A stretch of 8,151 nucleotides of DNA from Acidobacteriaceae bacterium (lineage in GTDB: Bacteria; Acidobacteriota; Terriglobia; Terriglobales; Acidobacteriaceae): NCBI GenBank assembly GCA_003132825.1, contig PKYX01000412.1, forward strand, positions 1,915 to 10,065. Direction: 5' to 3'. The notes below the pieces were generated by a model. It had not been told where the DNA came from. It worked only from the letters and a program-made list of their open reading frames with translations, and did not search any database. Below are positions 1-5,611 of this stretch, piece after piece. Within the stretch, counting starts at the first letter, position 1; every line of letters begins with the position of its first letter. The position numbers and the translations under genes are program-made.

Positions 1-288
1 GGATCTGCGAGGGTCACGGCGAATGACCAGCCCTCAGCGGCAGCCGCGGACGTGAAAATCGATAATTTCGTTTTTGGGCCACAGACGCTTACGGTACCCG
101 TTGGAACGACAGTTACATGGACCAATCACGATGATATTCCCCATACGGTGGTGAGCACCGAGGGTGTGTTCAAGTCCAAGGTACGGGATACGGACGAGAA
201 GTTTTCCTACACGTTTACCAAACCGGGAACCTATCCCTACTACTGCTCGGTGCACCCGAAGATGACCGGCACGGTTGTGGTGAAGTAA
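1..288 (+). CDS. Cupredoxin (plastocyanin/amicyanin-like blue copper protein), 3' part
   Basis: Small secreted type-1 copper protein, likely a periplasmic electron carrier or copper-binding protein. The frame is open from the first base of the window, so the true start and most of the signal peptide lie upstream; the GTG at 52 is internal. Counting from the first codon, the Ala-rich stretch around residues 12-16 looks like the end of a signal or linker region, and the beta-sandwich runs from residue 17 to 95. The type-1 copper ligands are all visible: His48 in 'DIPHTVV', then Cys82, His85 and Met88 in 'YYCSVHPKMTG'. The short C-x2-H-P-x-M loop is of the amicyanin type. The next gene, an ECF sigma factor, starts 52 bp downstream on the same strand. 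The fold and ligand set are secure; the redox partner is unknown. Confidence 0.9.
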   Translation, partial: GSARVTANDQPSAAAADVKIDNFVFGPQTLTVPVGTTVTWTNHDDIPHTVVSTEGVFKSKVRDTDEKFSYTFTKPGTYPYYCSVHPKMTGTVVVK

Positions 289-319
289 AGACTCGAACTT
301 CTCGACGGAATGGCAACGA

Positions 320-335
320 GAGCGGCTTTCCGCTC
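320..335 (+). other. Short GC hairpin between the cupredoxin and sigma genes
   Basis: GAGCGG (320-325) and CCGCTC (330-335) form a perfect 6-bp stem with a CTTT loop, 31 bp after the cupredoxin stop. No T-run follows, so it is at best a weak terminator. It ends 5 bp before the first possible sigma-factor ATG at 341. If that ATG were used, the hairpin would sit where the ribosome binds; this mildly favours a later start for the sigma gene. It may also be chance. Confidence 0.3.
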
Positions 336-340
336 CTGGC

Positions 341-1084
341 ATGAATTGTATGCAGAAAGCGACTGCTCCCCAAAACGCGCCTGGAACGAATATGACTGCA
401 ACCTTGGCATCCTTCGCAGTGAGCACTGTGGCCGGCGATGACTTGGAGCTTGTCGACGCCAGTAAGAATGGGGATATTGCTGCGTTCGAGGAACTCGTAA
501 AGCGATACGATCGCAAACTCCTTCGGATCGCCCAACACGTCACGCATAACAGGGAGGATTCTCAAGACGCGGTTCAGGAGGCCTTTCTCAAGGCCTTCCA
601 GAACCTAAAACAATTCCGCGGGGATTCCAAATTCTCGACCTGGCTCATTCGTATTACCGTGAACCAGTCGCTTATGAAGCTGCGAAAGCAGCGTGCAATA
701 AAAGAGATATCCCTGGATGAGGATTTTCAGGAAGAGGGAGACGTGCTTCCAATGGAGGTTACCGATTGGGCTCCCAATCCGGAACAACTGTACAGCGCGT
801 CCGAATTGCGCGACATCCTAGCCAAGGCCCTTGGAGAGCTGCGGCTGGTCTCGCGAGCAGTCTTCGTACTGCGAGATATTGAAGGCCTTTCGACGGATCA
901 GGCTGCGGAAGTCCTGGGCTTGAGTCCCGCCGCGGTGAAGGCGCGGCTATGGCGAGCTCGGTTGCAGCTTCGTGAAAGCCTGACCAGGGACTTCGGTAAA
1001 CAACCGGAATCTGCGCGAGGAGGGCTATTCCTAGGAAGAGACACCGCCGGGGAACTGCGGTTTCACGGGACGGCACGGTTTTAG
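341..1084 (+). CDS. ECF-subfamily RNA polymerase sigma factor (sigma-70 family, RpoE-like)
   Basis: Alternative sigma factor that would direct RNA polymerase to a stress or envelope regulon. Counting from the ATG at 341 (247 aa), region 2 covers about residues 46-118: 'FEELVKRYDRKLLRIA', then 'DAVQEAFLKAF', then the -10-recognition segment 'FRGDSKFSTWLIRITVNQS'. An acidic linker follows, and region 4 covers about 155-212 with a helix-turn-helix in 'LSTDQAAEVLGLSPAAVKAR'. There is no region 1 or 3, as expected for ECF factors. The start is uncertain. The ATGs at 341 and 350 lack a Shine-Dalgarno, and the ATG at 392 has only a weak GGAA upstream. The first 45 or so residues are not conserved-looking, so the real protein may begin at 392 or later. 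About 30 residues follow region 4. No anti-sigma gene lies downstream; whether the cupredoxin gene is a target or only a neighbour cannot be told. Confidence 0.93.
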   Translation: MNCMQKATAPQNAPGTNMTATLASFAVSTVAGDDLELVDASKNGDIAAFEELVKRYDRKLLRIAQHVTHNREDSQDAVQEAFLKAFQNLKQFRGDSKFSTWLIRITVNQSLMKLRKQRAIKEISLDEDFQEEGDVLPMEVTDWAPNPEQLYSASELRDILAKALGELRLVSRAVFVLRDIEGLSTDQAAEVLGLSPAAVKARLWRARLQLRESLTRDFGKQPESARGGLFLGRDTAGELRFHGTARF

Positions 1085-1594
1085 AGGAGCCTCGTTGATA
1101 TTCTAAGCCCAATGGCACCATGGAGCCTGGCAAGTTCCAGTATTTCTCCATACTTCATTCTAAGATGACGGGAATCCGCATCGCCGAGAGTCTCGGGCAA
1201 TTAGCGAGTGTCCGATTCAGTCGACCCCTCAGACGTACCTGATTTTGTTTTGCCAAGTCGCCACACGCATCCCTCACAACAGCGGCCACGGACTCTATGA
1301 AATGTGGACTCCCAACACACGATTGAACCTAATGCCCGGCAGATATAAAACCGCACTTACCATTCAGACCTCGCATTGATGTTTCTACCGTGCATTTACC
1401 AGGCCCGCTCGCTGAACATTTTGACAATCAAATGACATCCTGTTCGCATCTCGTCGCCGGTCGCTGCGTCTAACCCACATAGGTTGTGAAAAGCATTTGC
1501 TAATTGCGGCGCAGGAGACACTCCTGCGGAATAAAAGCTCGCGAGCGCAGTTATCAGTGATGACCAATGCAAGTCATTTCAGATAGGAGAAAAC
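1085..1594. other. 510-bp intergenic region with hairpins, no gene seen
   Basis: No reading frame here has both a usable ribosome binding site and protein-like composition. A TTGACA at 1421-1426 resembles a -35 box, but I find no good -10 at 16-18 bp. The right end, probably the 5' leader of the gene at 1595, carries a perfect hairpin (1510-1528) and a 10-bp palindrome GCTCGCGAGC (1537-1546). No anti-sigma remnant is recognisable. Confidence 0.5.
1510..1528 (+). promoter_or_regulatory. Perfect 8-bp hairpin in the leader of the secreted-protein gene
   Basis: CGCAGGAG (1510-1517), loop ACA, CTCCTGCG (1521-1528). It lies 66 bp before the ATG at 1595 and is followed 8 bp later by the palindrome GCTCGCGAGC. 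It could be an operator or a structured 5' leader. It has no T-run, so it is not a standard terminator. The 5' arm contains AGGAG, which looks like a Shine-Dalgarno, but no start codon follows at the right distance. The role is inferred from position only. Confidence 0.35.
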
Positions 1595-2008
1595 ATGAAG
1601 AAGTCATATGTGAGCGTTGTACTTACCATGATTTGCCTGCTTGGGCTGGGCGAAGGTGCCCGAGCGCAAGACGCAGGCAAAGTAGTTTCGAATGTCCCGT
1701 TCGATTTTGTGGTCGGAGGCGTGACGCTTCCCGCGGGCGAATACACCGTAGGTGGCATCTCTCCTGAGGCATATCCAGGCTTAGTTCTCATCCGAAGCCA
1801 GGACAAAAGCGCGTTGCTGCTTCCCATCGTTTTCGATAGAGCTCCGGCTGGGCATGGACGGTTCGACTTCGAGCATGTCGGGGACAGGTACTTTCTGAGC
1901 AAGATCGAGACACCGGCGGGCGTCTATACCTTCGCGACACCACGAGCGACAACCAAGGTGGCCCAGATGAAGGATCACGGCACCTGGACTTCCTCTGGCG
2001 CTAACTGA
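1595..2008 (+). CDS. Small secreted protein of unknown function (Acidobacteria-type)
   Basis: 137-aa exported protein of unknown function. The start is well supported: AGGAG at 1585-1589 is 5 nt before the ATG. The N-terminus is a standard Sec signal peptide: Lys2-Lys3, a hydrophobic core at about residues 6-19, and an 'ARA' cleavage site giving Gln25 as the first mature residue. The mature part begins with 'VVSNVPFDFVVGG' followed by 'TLPAGEYTV', a pattern I associate from memory with a large family of short secreted proteins in Acidobacteria. Then come beta-strand-like segments ('GLVLIRSQDKSALLLPIVF', 'RFDFEHVGDRYFLSKI') and a Thr/Ala-rich polar tail. There are no catalytic motifs, no Cys in the mature part, and no transmembrane helix besides the signal. 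It appears to be a single-gene transcription unit. The family resemblance is recall, not a search. Confidence 0.8.
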   Translation: MKKSYVSVVLTMICLLGLGEGARAQDAGKVVSNVPFDFVVGGVTLPAGEYTVGGISPEAYPGLVLIRSQDKSALLLPIVFDRAPAGHGRFDFEHVGDRYFLSKIETPAGVYTFATPRATTKVAQMKDHGTWTSSGAN

Positions 2009-2014
2009 GTCGAG

Positions 2015-2042
2015 CACAACCTATGGTGCTTACACGGTTGTG
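2015..2042 (+). other. Bulged stem-loop after the secreted-protein gene
   Basis: CACAACC (2015-2021) pairs with GGTTGTG (2036-2042). An inner GTG/CAC stem (2026-2028 with 2033-2035) closes a CTTA loop, leaving a 4-nt bulge on the 5' side. It starts 6 bp after the stop codon, which suits a 3' processing or termination role, but no T-run follows (GGGAGAG instead). Confidence 0.3.
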
Positions 2043-2173
2043 GGAGAGTTCAGGGTCTGGAAGTGCATCAATCCATGCCAGAAAGTTCCTCTCCATCCGG
2101 CAACCAACGGCTTCGCGGTGGAAAAGGGGAAACATCCAGGGCGAGCGTCGTACAAATCATAAATTGAGGTTAT

Positions 2174-2178
2174 GGAGG
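2174..2178 (+). promoter_or_regulatory. Ribosome binding site that selects a TTG start at 2184
   Basis: GGAGG sits 5 nt before TTG 2184, ideal spacing. The in-frame ATG at 2172 lies just upstream of this motif and has only GAGG at 2166-2169, 2 nt away, which is too close. Starting at TTG also gives a cleaner signal peptide ('MKQPLFLFALL') than the acidic 'MEDNLKQP'. Confidence 0.6.
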
Positions 2179-2183
2179 ACAAC

Positions 2184-3752
2184 TTGAAACAACCACTCTT
2201 TTTATTCGCACTACTGGTGGCGTTAGCAATTCCTTCGGGACTGCTCGCACAGCAGGCCGGCTACTCCCAGACCAACCTGGTCTCCAATACTGCCGGGGTA
2301 GCCGCAACCACAGACCCGCAACTGTTGAACCCCTGGGGAATTTCTATTCTTCCTGGGCAAGATTTCTGGGTTGCTAACAATAATAGTGGTACATCCACGC
2401 TCTATGACGCGCAAGGCAACAAGAATGCGCTGGTGGTGACCATACCTGGGGCGAAAAACAATTCTTGTAGCCCGGGCTGCCCTACAGGAACGGTGGCCAA
2501 TGGCAACGGCAGTTACTTCAGCGGCGGGTCGTTCATTTTTGCCACGGAGGATGGCATCATCGCCAACTGGACCGGCGCCAGCAGCGCAGTGGTGGCCTTC
2601 GATAACTCCGACAGCGGCGCGGTCTACAAGGGTCTCGCCTTGCTCAACAGCACCTTCCTTTTGGCGGCGAACTTCAATAGCGGTGGAGTCGACGTCTACA
2701 ATCAAGACTTTGCCCCCACTTCATTGAGCGGTTCGTTCACCGATCCAAAACTTCCCGCGGGTTACGCTCCCCACGGCATCCACGTTATCGGAAACCAAAT
2801 CTACGTCGCCTATGCCATGCAGGATGCTGCCAAGCACGATGCCCAGCCCGGCGCCGGCCTGGGGCAGGTGGATATTTTCGATATGAACGGTAATTTCGTC
2901 AGTACCTTCGTCGCTGCCGGCGGCAAACTCAACGCGCCTTGGGGCGTGGTGGAAACTCCGGCTACCTTCGGAACGTTCCCGAACGCGATTCTGATAGGAA
3001 ATTTCGGCGATGGCACCATCAACGCGTTCGACACTACCGGGAAGTTTCTGGGGCAGCTGACCGATTCTTCCAACCATGTGTTAGCGAATCCCGGCTTGTG
3101 GGATATGGTGTTTGGCGGAGGCGGCCCCTCTGGTGATCCAGGCACTCTTTATCTCACCGCCGGAGGCGGCAACCAACCCAATTTCCCGGCGGGAGGCAGC
3201 ACCACCAGTGTGTTCGCCAGCCTTGTCCCTACGGCCGCAGTCGGCAGCCCAGATTTTTCTCTAAGCCTGTCGGCACAAAGCGCGACCGTCGCGCCGGGCG
3301 GTTCGGTTAACCTCATGGTCAGCGCCGCCGTGGTTGGGGGATTCAATGGTCAGATTGCGCTGACCTGCGCCGCCCCCGTTGGTTTGACCTGTTCTCTCAG
3401 CCCTTCGACGATCTCCCCTGGGTCGAGCGCTTCGTCCTCCACCTTGACCATCTCTGCCGCCTCGACCCCGCCGCCGGTTACCGGCTACAGCCTGTCCGGT
3501 ATGGCGGCCCTGCTGCCTGGTCTAGGGCTGGTCGGAACCCTCTTCATCACGGGCAAACGAAAACCGCTTACCCGCAAAAGCATTCTTTCGATGAGTGCAC
3601 TGGGGTTGCTGCTTCTCGTCTCGATGTTCGCCCTCGGATGCGGCGGCGGTAGTTCAGTAGGCCGAACGCCCGCCTCTCAGATCACCCTGATGGTGACGGG
3701 TACATCCGGCTCACTGAGCCATACCACGCCCGTAACCATCGCGATCAACTAA
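2184..3752 (+). CDS. TIGR03118-family secreted protein with Ig-like domain and hydrophobic C-terminal tail
   Basis: Large exported protein of unknown function (522 aa from TTG 2184; 526 aa from ATG 2172; numbering here is from the ATG). A signal peptide covers residues 5 to about 26, with cleavage near 'LLAQQ'. Residues 30 to about 350 match my memory of family TIGR03118, a beta-propeller-like domain: it opens 'NLVSNTAGVAATTDPQLLNP' then 'WGI', followed by repeats such as 'PHGIHVIGNQIYVAY' and 'ILIGNFGDGTINAFD'. Residues 359 to about 430 form an Ig-like segment ('PDFSLSLSAQSATVAPGGSV', then 'LTCAAPVGLTCSLSPSTISP'). Next come a hydrophobic helix at 444-462, a basic loop ('GKRKPLTRK') and a second helix at about 471-489 ending 'FALGCGGGSS', which looks like a lipobox. 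The last 25 residues ('SQITLMVTGTSGSLSHTTPV' onward) read like the closing strands of an Ig module. The protein is probably envelope-anchored. A strong hairpin follows the stop. Function and ligand are unknown. Confidence 0.85.
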   Translation: MKQPLFLFALLVALAIPSGLLAQQAGYSQTNLVSNTAGVAATTDPQLLNPWGISILPGQDFWVANNNSGTSTLYDAQGNKNALVVTIPGAKNNSCSPGCPTGTVANGNGSYFSGGSFIFATEDGIIANWTGASSAVVAFDNSDSGAVYKGLALLNSTFLLAANFNSGGVDVYNQDFAPTSLSGSFTDPKLPAGYAPHGIHVIGNQIYVAYAMQDAAKHDAQPGAGLGQVDIFDMNGNFVSTFVAAGGKLNAPWGVVETPATFGTFPNAILIGNFGDGTINAFDTTGKFLGQLTDSSNHVLANPGLWDMVFGGGGPSGDPGTLYLTAGGGNQPNFPAGGSTTSVFASLVPTAAVGSPDFSLSLSAQSATVAPGGSVNLMVSAAVVGGFNGQIALTCAAPVGLTCSLSPSTISPGSSASSSTLTISAASTPPPVTGYSLSGMAALLPGLGLVGTLFITGKRKPLTRKSILSMSALGLLLLVSMFALGCGGGSSVGRTPASQITLMVTGTSGSLSHTTPVTIAIN

Positions 3753-3761
3753 AACAAACAG

Positions 3762-3799
3762 CCCCGGCAAGGGTGCACTTCGGTGCGCCATTGCCGGGG
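3762..3799. terminator. UUCG-capped hairpin, probable terminator after the TIGR03118 gene
   Basis: CCCCGGCAA (3762-3770) pairs with TTGCCGGGG (3791-3799). After one G/A mismatch the stem continues through GGTGCAC (3772-3778) and GTGCGCC (3783-3789), with one G-T wobble, to a C(TTCG)G tetraloop. The total is 16 pairs. It begins 9 bp after the stop codon. The + strand has no T-run after it (TCCTGCATAAG). On the minus strand the hairpin is followed by TGTTTGTTTT, a proper U-rich tail. So the sequence is a textbook terminator for leftward transcription and, by stem strength, probably also ends the + transcript. Confidence 0.7.
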
Positions 3800-3982
3800 T
3801 CCTGCATAAGTGGCATTACCGTGGCTGTGGGAATCTTGCGAGGCCCGGTTTATTACATCGCGGGTCCGCCAACGAGGGTTGCGGCGGTGAGTCGAACGCT
3901 CAGCGAGCTCAGCGTAGATGAAGACGATGTTGGGACGGAACAGTTTGCCGGCTATTGAGAATCATGACTGTGTGGGGAGCGG

Positions 3983-4465
3983 ATGATTAGGGGTGTTGTC
4001 TTTTTTCCCAGCAAAGGGTTTCTCGGCACCGGGGCCACCTTTGGGGGAGACCTCAACCTCGTCGTGCAGCTCATCATGGGAGTAGCCTTGCTCGCAGGAG
4101 CTTTTCTTGCGAAACAAAAACGCTACAGAGCTCACGGTATTTGCCAGACGACGGTGCTTCTGTTAAATCTGCTGCTGATCGGGCTGGTGATGTGGCCGTC
4201 GTTCCAGCAGCAAGTGAAGCCCGCGCTGTCTAAGGTTCTTCATAAGTGGTATTTCGAGGCGGCGGCGATACACGCGGTTTTCGGCGTAACGGCTGAGCTT
4301 CTGGGGCTCTATATTGTCATCGTGGCTGGCACGAACGTTCTTCCACAGTGGCTGCGATTCAAGCATTGGAAGTGGTGGATGCGCACGGAGTTGGTGCTTT
4401 GGGCGATTGTTCTGCTCAGCGGCGTGGGGACGTACTGCGCTTGGTATGTGGCGCCCTTCCGATAG
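3983..4465 (+). CDS. Four-helix integral membrane protein, DUF420-like
   Basis: 160-aa inner-membrane protein with four predicted helices at about residues 26-44, 54-73, 92-116 and 134-155. The pattern of His after the first helix ('RYRAHG', His51), His97 in the third helix ('FEAAAIHAVFG'), a 'KHWKWWMR' loop before the last helix and an aromatic 'SGVGTYCAWY' end resembles the DUF420 family. That family includes YozB/CtaM, implicated in haem-copper cytochrome oxidase assembly. I call this a resemblance because no search was possible. The ATG at 3983 is preceded by GGGGAG (3974-3979) only 3 nt away, slightly tight. The first 20 residues are not hydrophobic enough for a signal peptide. No oxidase genes are visible nearby, so the context gives no support for a role. 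It appears to be a single-gene unit. Confidence 0.7.
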   Translation: MIRGVVFFPSKGFLGTGATFGGDLNLVVQLIMGVALLAGAFLAKQKRYRAHGICQTTVLLLNLLLIGLVMWPSFQQQVKPALSKVLHKWYFEAAAIHAVFGVTAELLGLYIVIVAGTNVLPQWLRFKHWKWWMRTELVLWAIVLLSGVGTYCAWYVAPFR

Positions 4466-4544
4466 TCCAGGGCCGCCGGACGATATTTTGGAACATGCGG
4501 GTTCCGGCCTGACCTCAAAGATATCAATAAGGAGGGTAAGGATC

Positions 4545-4613
4545 ATGGAACTGGTTTGTTATAGGCTTTCTGGATTTGGCCGCAATCCCGGTCATACGCT
4601 CGGTTCAAACTGA
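4545..4613 (+). CDS. Possible 22-aa small ORF or start of a decayed gene
   Basis: ATG 4545 is preceded by AAGGAGGG (4529-4536) with 8 nt spacing, the best Shine-Dalgarno in the window. The product is only 22 residues ('MELVCYRLSGFGRNPGHTLG' then SN) with no recognisable motif. One base over, an open frame continues to about 4722 with a hydrophobic start, so a frameshift may have truncated a gene of about 60 codons. It lies 79 bp after the DUF420-like gene and may share its transcript. Confidence 0.3.
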   Translation: MELVCYRLSGFGRNPGHTLGSN

Positions 4614-4801
4614 CGTTAATAAGTTCGAGCCGGCGGGAAAAGCCCTGGTTCGATCGATCTGTTCGATGACGGACACCCGACCAATGTTCAACGAGGCTGT
4701 TACGTTTAGACAAATATTTCTTTGAAACTGCGGGAATATTGGTTGAGCTGCGGAGTTTCACCGAGTACTGGGACAGCAAGAAGGAATTGGAGATAAGAAA
4801 C

Positions 4802-4942
4802 ATGGCGCGCCAGTTCCCTTGGAGCAGAAGGCTATTCGCTTCGATGGCAATATTTCAATTTGTATTCTCTCCCCTGGCGGACGCCGTACGGGAATCTACG
4901 GACGGCGTCCGTATTTTGCTAACCGCATTTCTTTTCATCTGA
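4802..4942 (+). CDS. Possible 46-aa small protein or leader peptide upstream of tatA
   Basis: ATG 4802 has GGAG (4789-4792) 9 nt upstream. The product has a basic N-terminus ('MARQFPWSRRLF'), a short hydrophobic stretch ('ASMAIFQFVF'), a polar middle, and ends in 'ILLTAFLFI' 15 bp before tatA. The hairpin 4878-4911 lies entirely inside it, which argues either for a leader peptide over an attenuator or against it being a gene. No family is recognised. Confidence 0.25.
   Translation: MARQFPWSRRLFASMAIFQFVFSPLADAVRESTDGVRILLTAFLFI
4878..4911 (+). terminator. Terminator-like hairpin 46 bp before tatA (possible attenuator)
   Basis: CGGACGCCGT (4878-4887) pairs with ACGGCGTCCG (4902-4911), a perfect 10-bp GC-rich stem with a 14-nt loop, followed directly by TATTTT. 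An alternative pairing exists: CCGTA (4884-4888) with TACGG (4897-4901). Mutually exclusive pairings and a T-rich tail before a coding start suit either a terminator for upstream transcripts or an attenuator for tatA. The role is inferred. Confidence 0.5.
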
Positions 4943-4957
4943 GCCGAAGGAGCACGC

Positions 4958-5164
4958 ATGTTTGAAGGACTGTTGCAGCCGATACATCTGCTGGTTATTT
5001 TTGGAATTGCGCTACTTGTGTTCGGGCCCAAGAAACTTCCGGAGCTGGGCAAAGGAATCGGAGAGGGCATCCGCGGCTTCAAGGCAGCCATGAAAACTGG
5101 CGAAGAGAAGCCGTCCGGCACAACAACCACCATTGCCGACGACCAAATCGTAACCAAGGGGTGA
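4958..5164 (+). CDS. tatA: Sec-independent (Tat) protein translocase subunit TatA/TatE
   Basis: Small subunit of the twin-arginine translocase; it oligomerises in the inner membrane to let folded proteins cross. The 68-aa length is normal for the family. A single N-terminal membrane helix spans about residues 7-22 ('QPIHLLVIFGIALLVFGPKK'), followed by the diagnostic 'FGPKKLPELGKGIGEGIRGF' hinge and amphipathic helix, and a short polar, Thr-rich tail. AAGGAG (4947-4952) lies 5 nt before the ATG. No tatB or tatC is in the window, so the partner genes must be elsewhere; lone tatA genes are common. A terminator-like hairpin precedes it. Its TGA overlaps a GTG that opens the damaged WG-repeat frame (GTGA), so the two may once have been translationally coupled. 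TatA and TatE cannot be separated by sequence alone. Confidence 0.95.
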   Translation: MFEGLLQPIHLLVIFGIALLVFGPKKLPELGKGIGEGIRGFKAAMKTGEEKPSGTTTTIADDQIVTKG

Positions 5165-5611
5165 AGGAGCAATCTTTTGCCCCGCCACCAACATTCTCCG
5201 AAGGCCGGGCGGCGGTTAGGATGGACGGCAAATGGGGATACGTCGACCAGACCGGTCAGATGGCCCTACTTGCCTCGGTACGAGAGTGCTACTGAATTCT
5301 CGGAGGGACTTGCCGCCGTAAAGGTTGGTGACAAATGGGGATGCGTCGACAAAACCGGCCAGATGGTCATACCGCCCCAGTTTTTTGTCCGATACTATCC
5401 TTGCTTCGCGGACTATCATTTCTTCGGCGGGGTGGCTCGGGTTTGGGTCGGCCAAGAATTGGCTTACATTGACGTGAAAGGGAAATTTGTTTGGGGACCC
5501 GTGAAGGAAAAGGCCCTGCTATTCCTATTGGATCGAACTCCCCCGGGCACTAATCGACCGTTAGATGTCGATCAATCCACTTACCACCCGCAATGCGATT
5601 TCATCGGGTAG
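5161..5611 (+). pseudogene. WG-repeat protein fragment, frameshifted and probably 5'-truncated
   Basis: WG (KWGY) repeats form beta-rich arrays of unknown binding role. Three repeats are visible. Repeat 1 (5194-5262) reads 'FSEGRAAVRMDGKWGYVDQ' in the frame of GTG 5161. Repeat 2 (about 5296-5376) reads 'FSEGLAAVKVGDKWGCVDK' in the next frame. Repeat 3 (about 5421-5500) is degenerate, 'VGQELAYIDVKGKFVW'. The near-identical DNA block AAATGGGGAT occurs at 5230 and 5333, 103 bp apart, which is 34 codons plus one base. The frame therefore breaks between them, near 5265-5273, where CTACTTGCC stands in place of the expected Ile-Pro-Pro codons. The repeat-1 frame stops soon after, at TGA in 'TACTGA'. 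No signal peptide or complete first repeat precedes repeat 1, suggesting N-terminal loss. After about 5505 the frame is no longer WG-like and runs into antisense kinase sequence. A sequencing error could explain the shift. Confidence 0.75.

Larger units (their letters stand above)
4466..4957. other. 490-bp region before tatA with two weak small ORFs and a hairpin
   Basis: No normal-sized gene is seen. It contains AAGGAGGG (4529-4536) with a 22-codon ORF, an overlapping start-less open stretch in another frame (about 4540-4722, reading 'WNWFVIGFLDLAAIPVIRSV'), a 46-codon ORF (4802-4942) and a terminator-like hairpin (4878-4911). The strong Shine-Dalgarno with a very short frame, next to a longer open frame without a start, would fit a decayed small gene. 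That is inference. Confidence 0.4.

Noticed and set aside
34..543. 169-codon minus-strand open frame over the cupredoxin and sigma start
   Set aside because: Antisense to two well-supported genes, low-complexity Ser/Arg-rich composition and no family resemblance; a shadow frame.
1421..1449. TTGACA resembling a -35 promoter box
   Set aside because: No acceptable -10 hexamer at 16-18 bp, and about 170 bp from the next start codon; not enough to annotate a promoter.
2223..2705. 160-codon minus-strand open frame inside the TIGR03118 gene
   Set aside because: Fully antisense to a strongly coding region with no recognisable domain; explained by high third-position GC.
3890..3912. Tandem repeat GCTCAGCG, two copies 9 bp apart
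   Set aside because: Only two short copies; not an array and no functional context.
3773..3958. 61-codon plus-strand open frame after the TIGR03118 gene
   Set aside because: Begins inside the terminator hairpin, has no Shine-Dalgarno and no protein-like signature.
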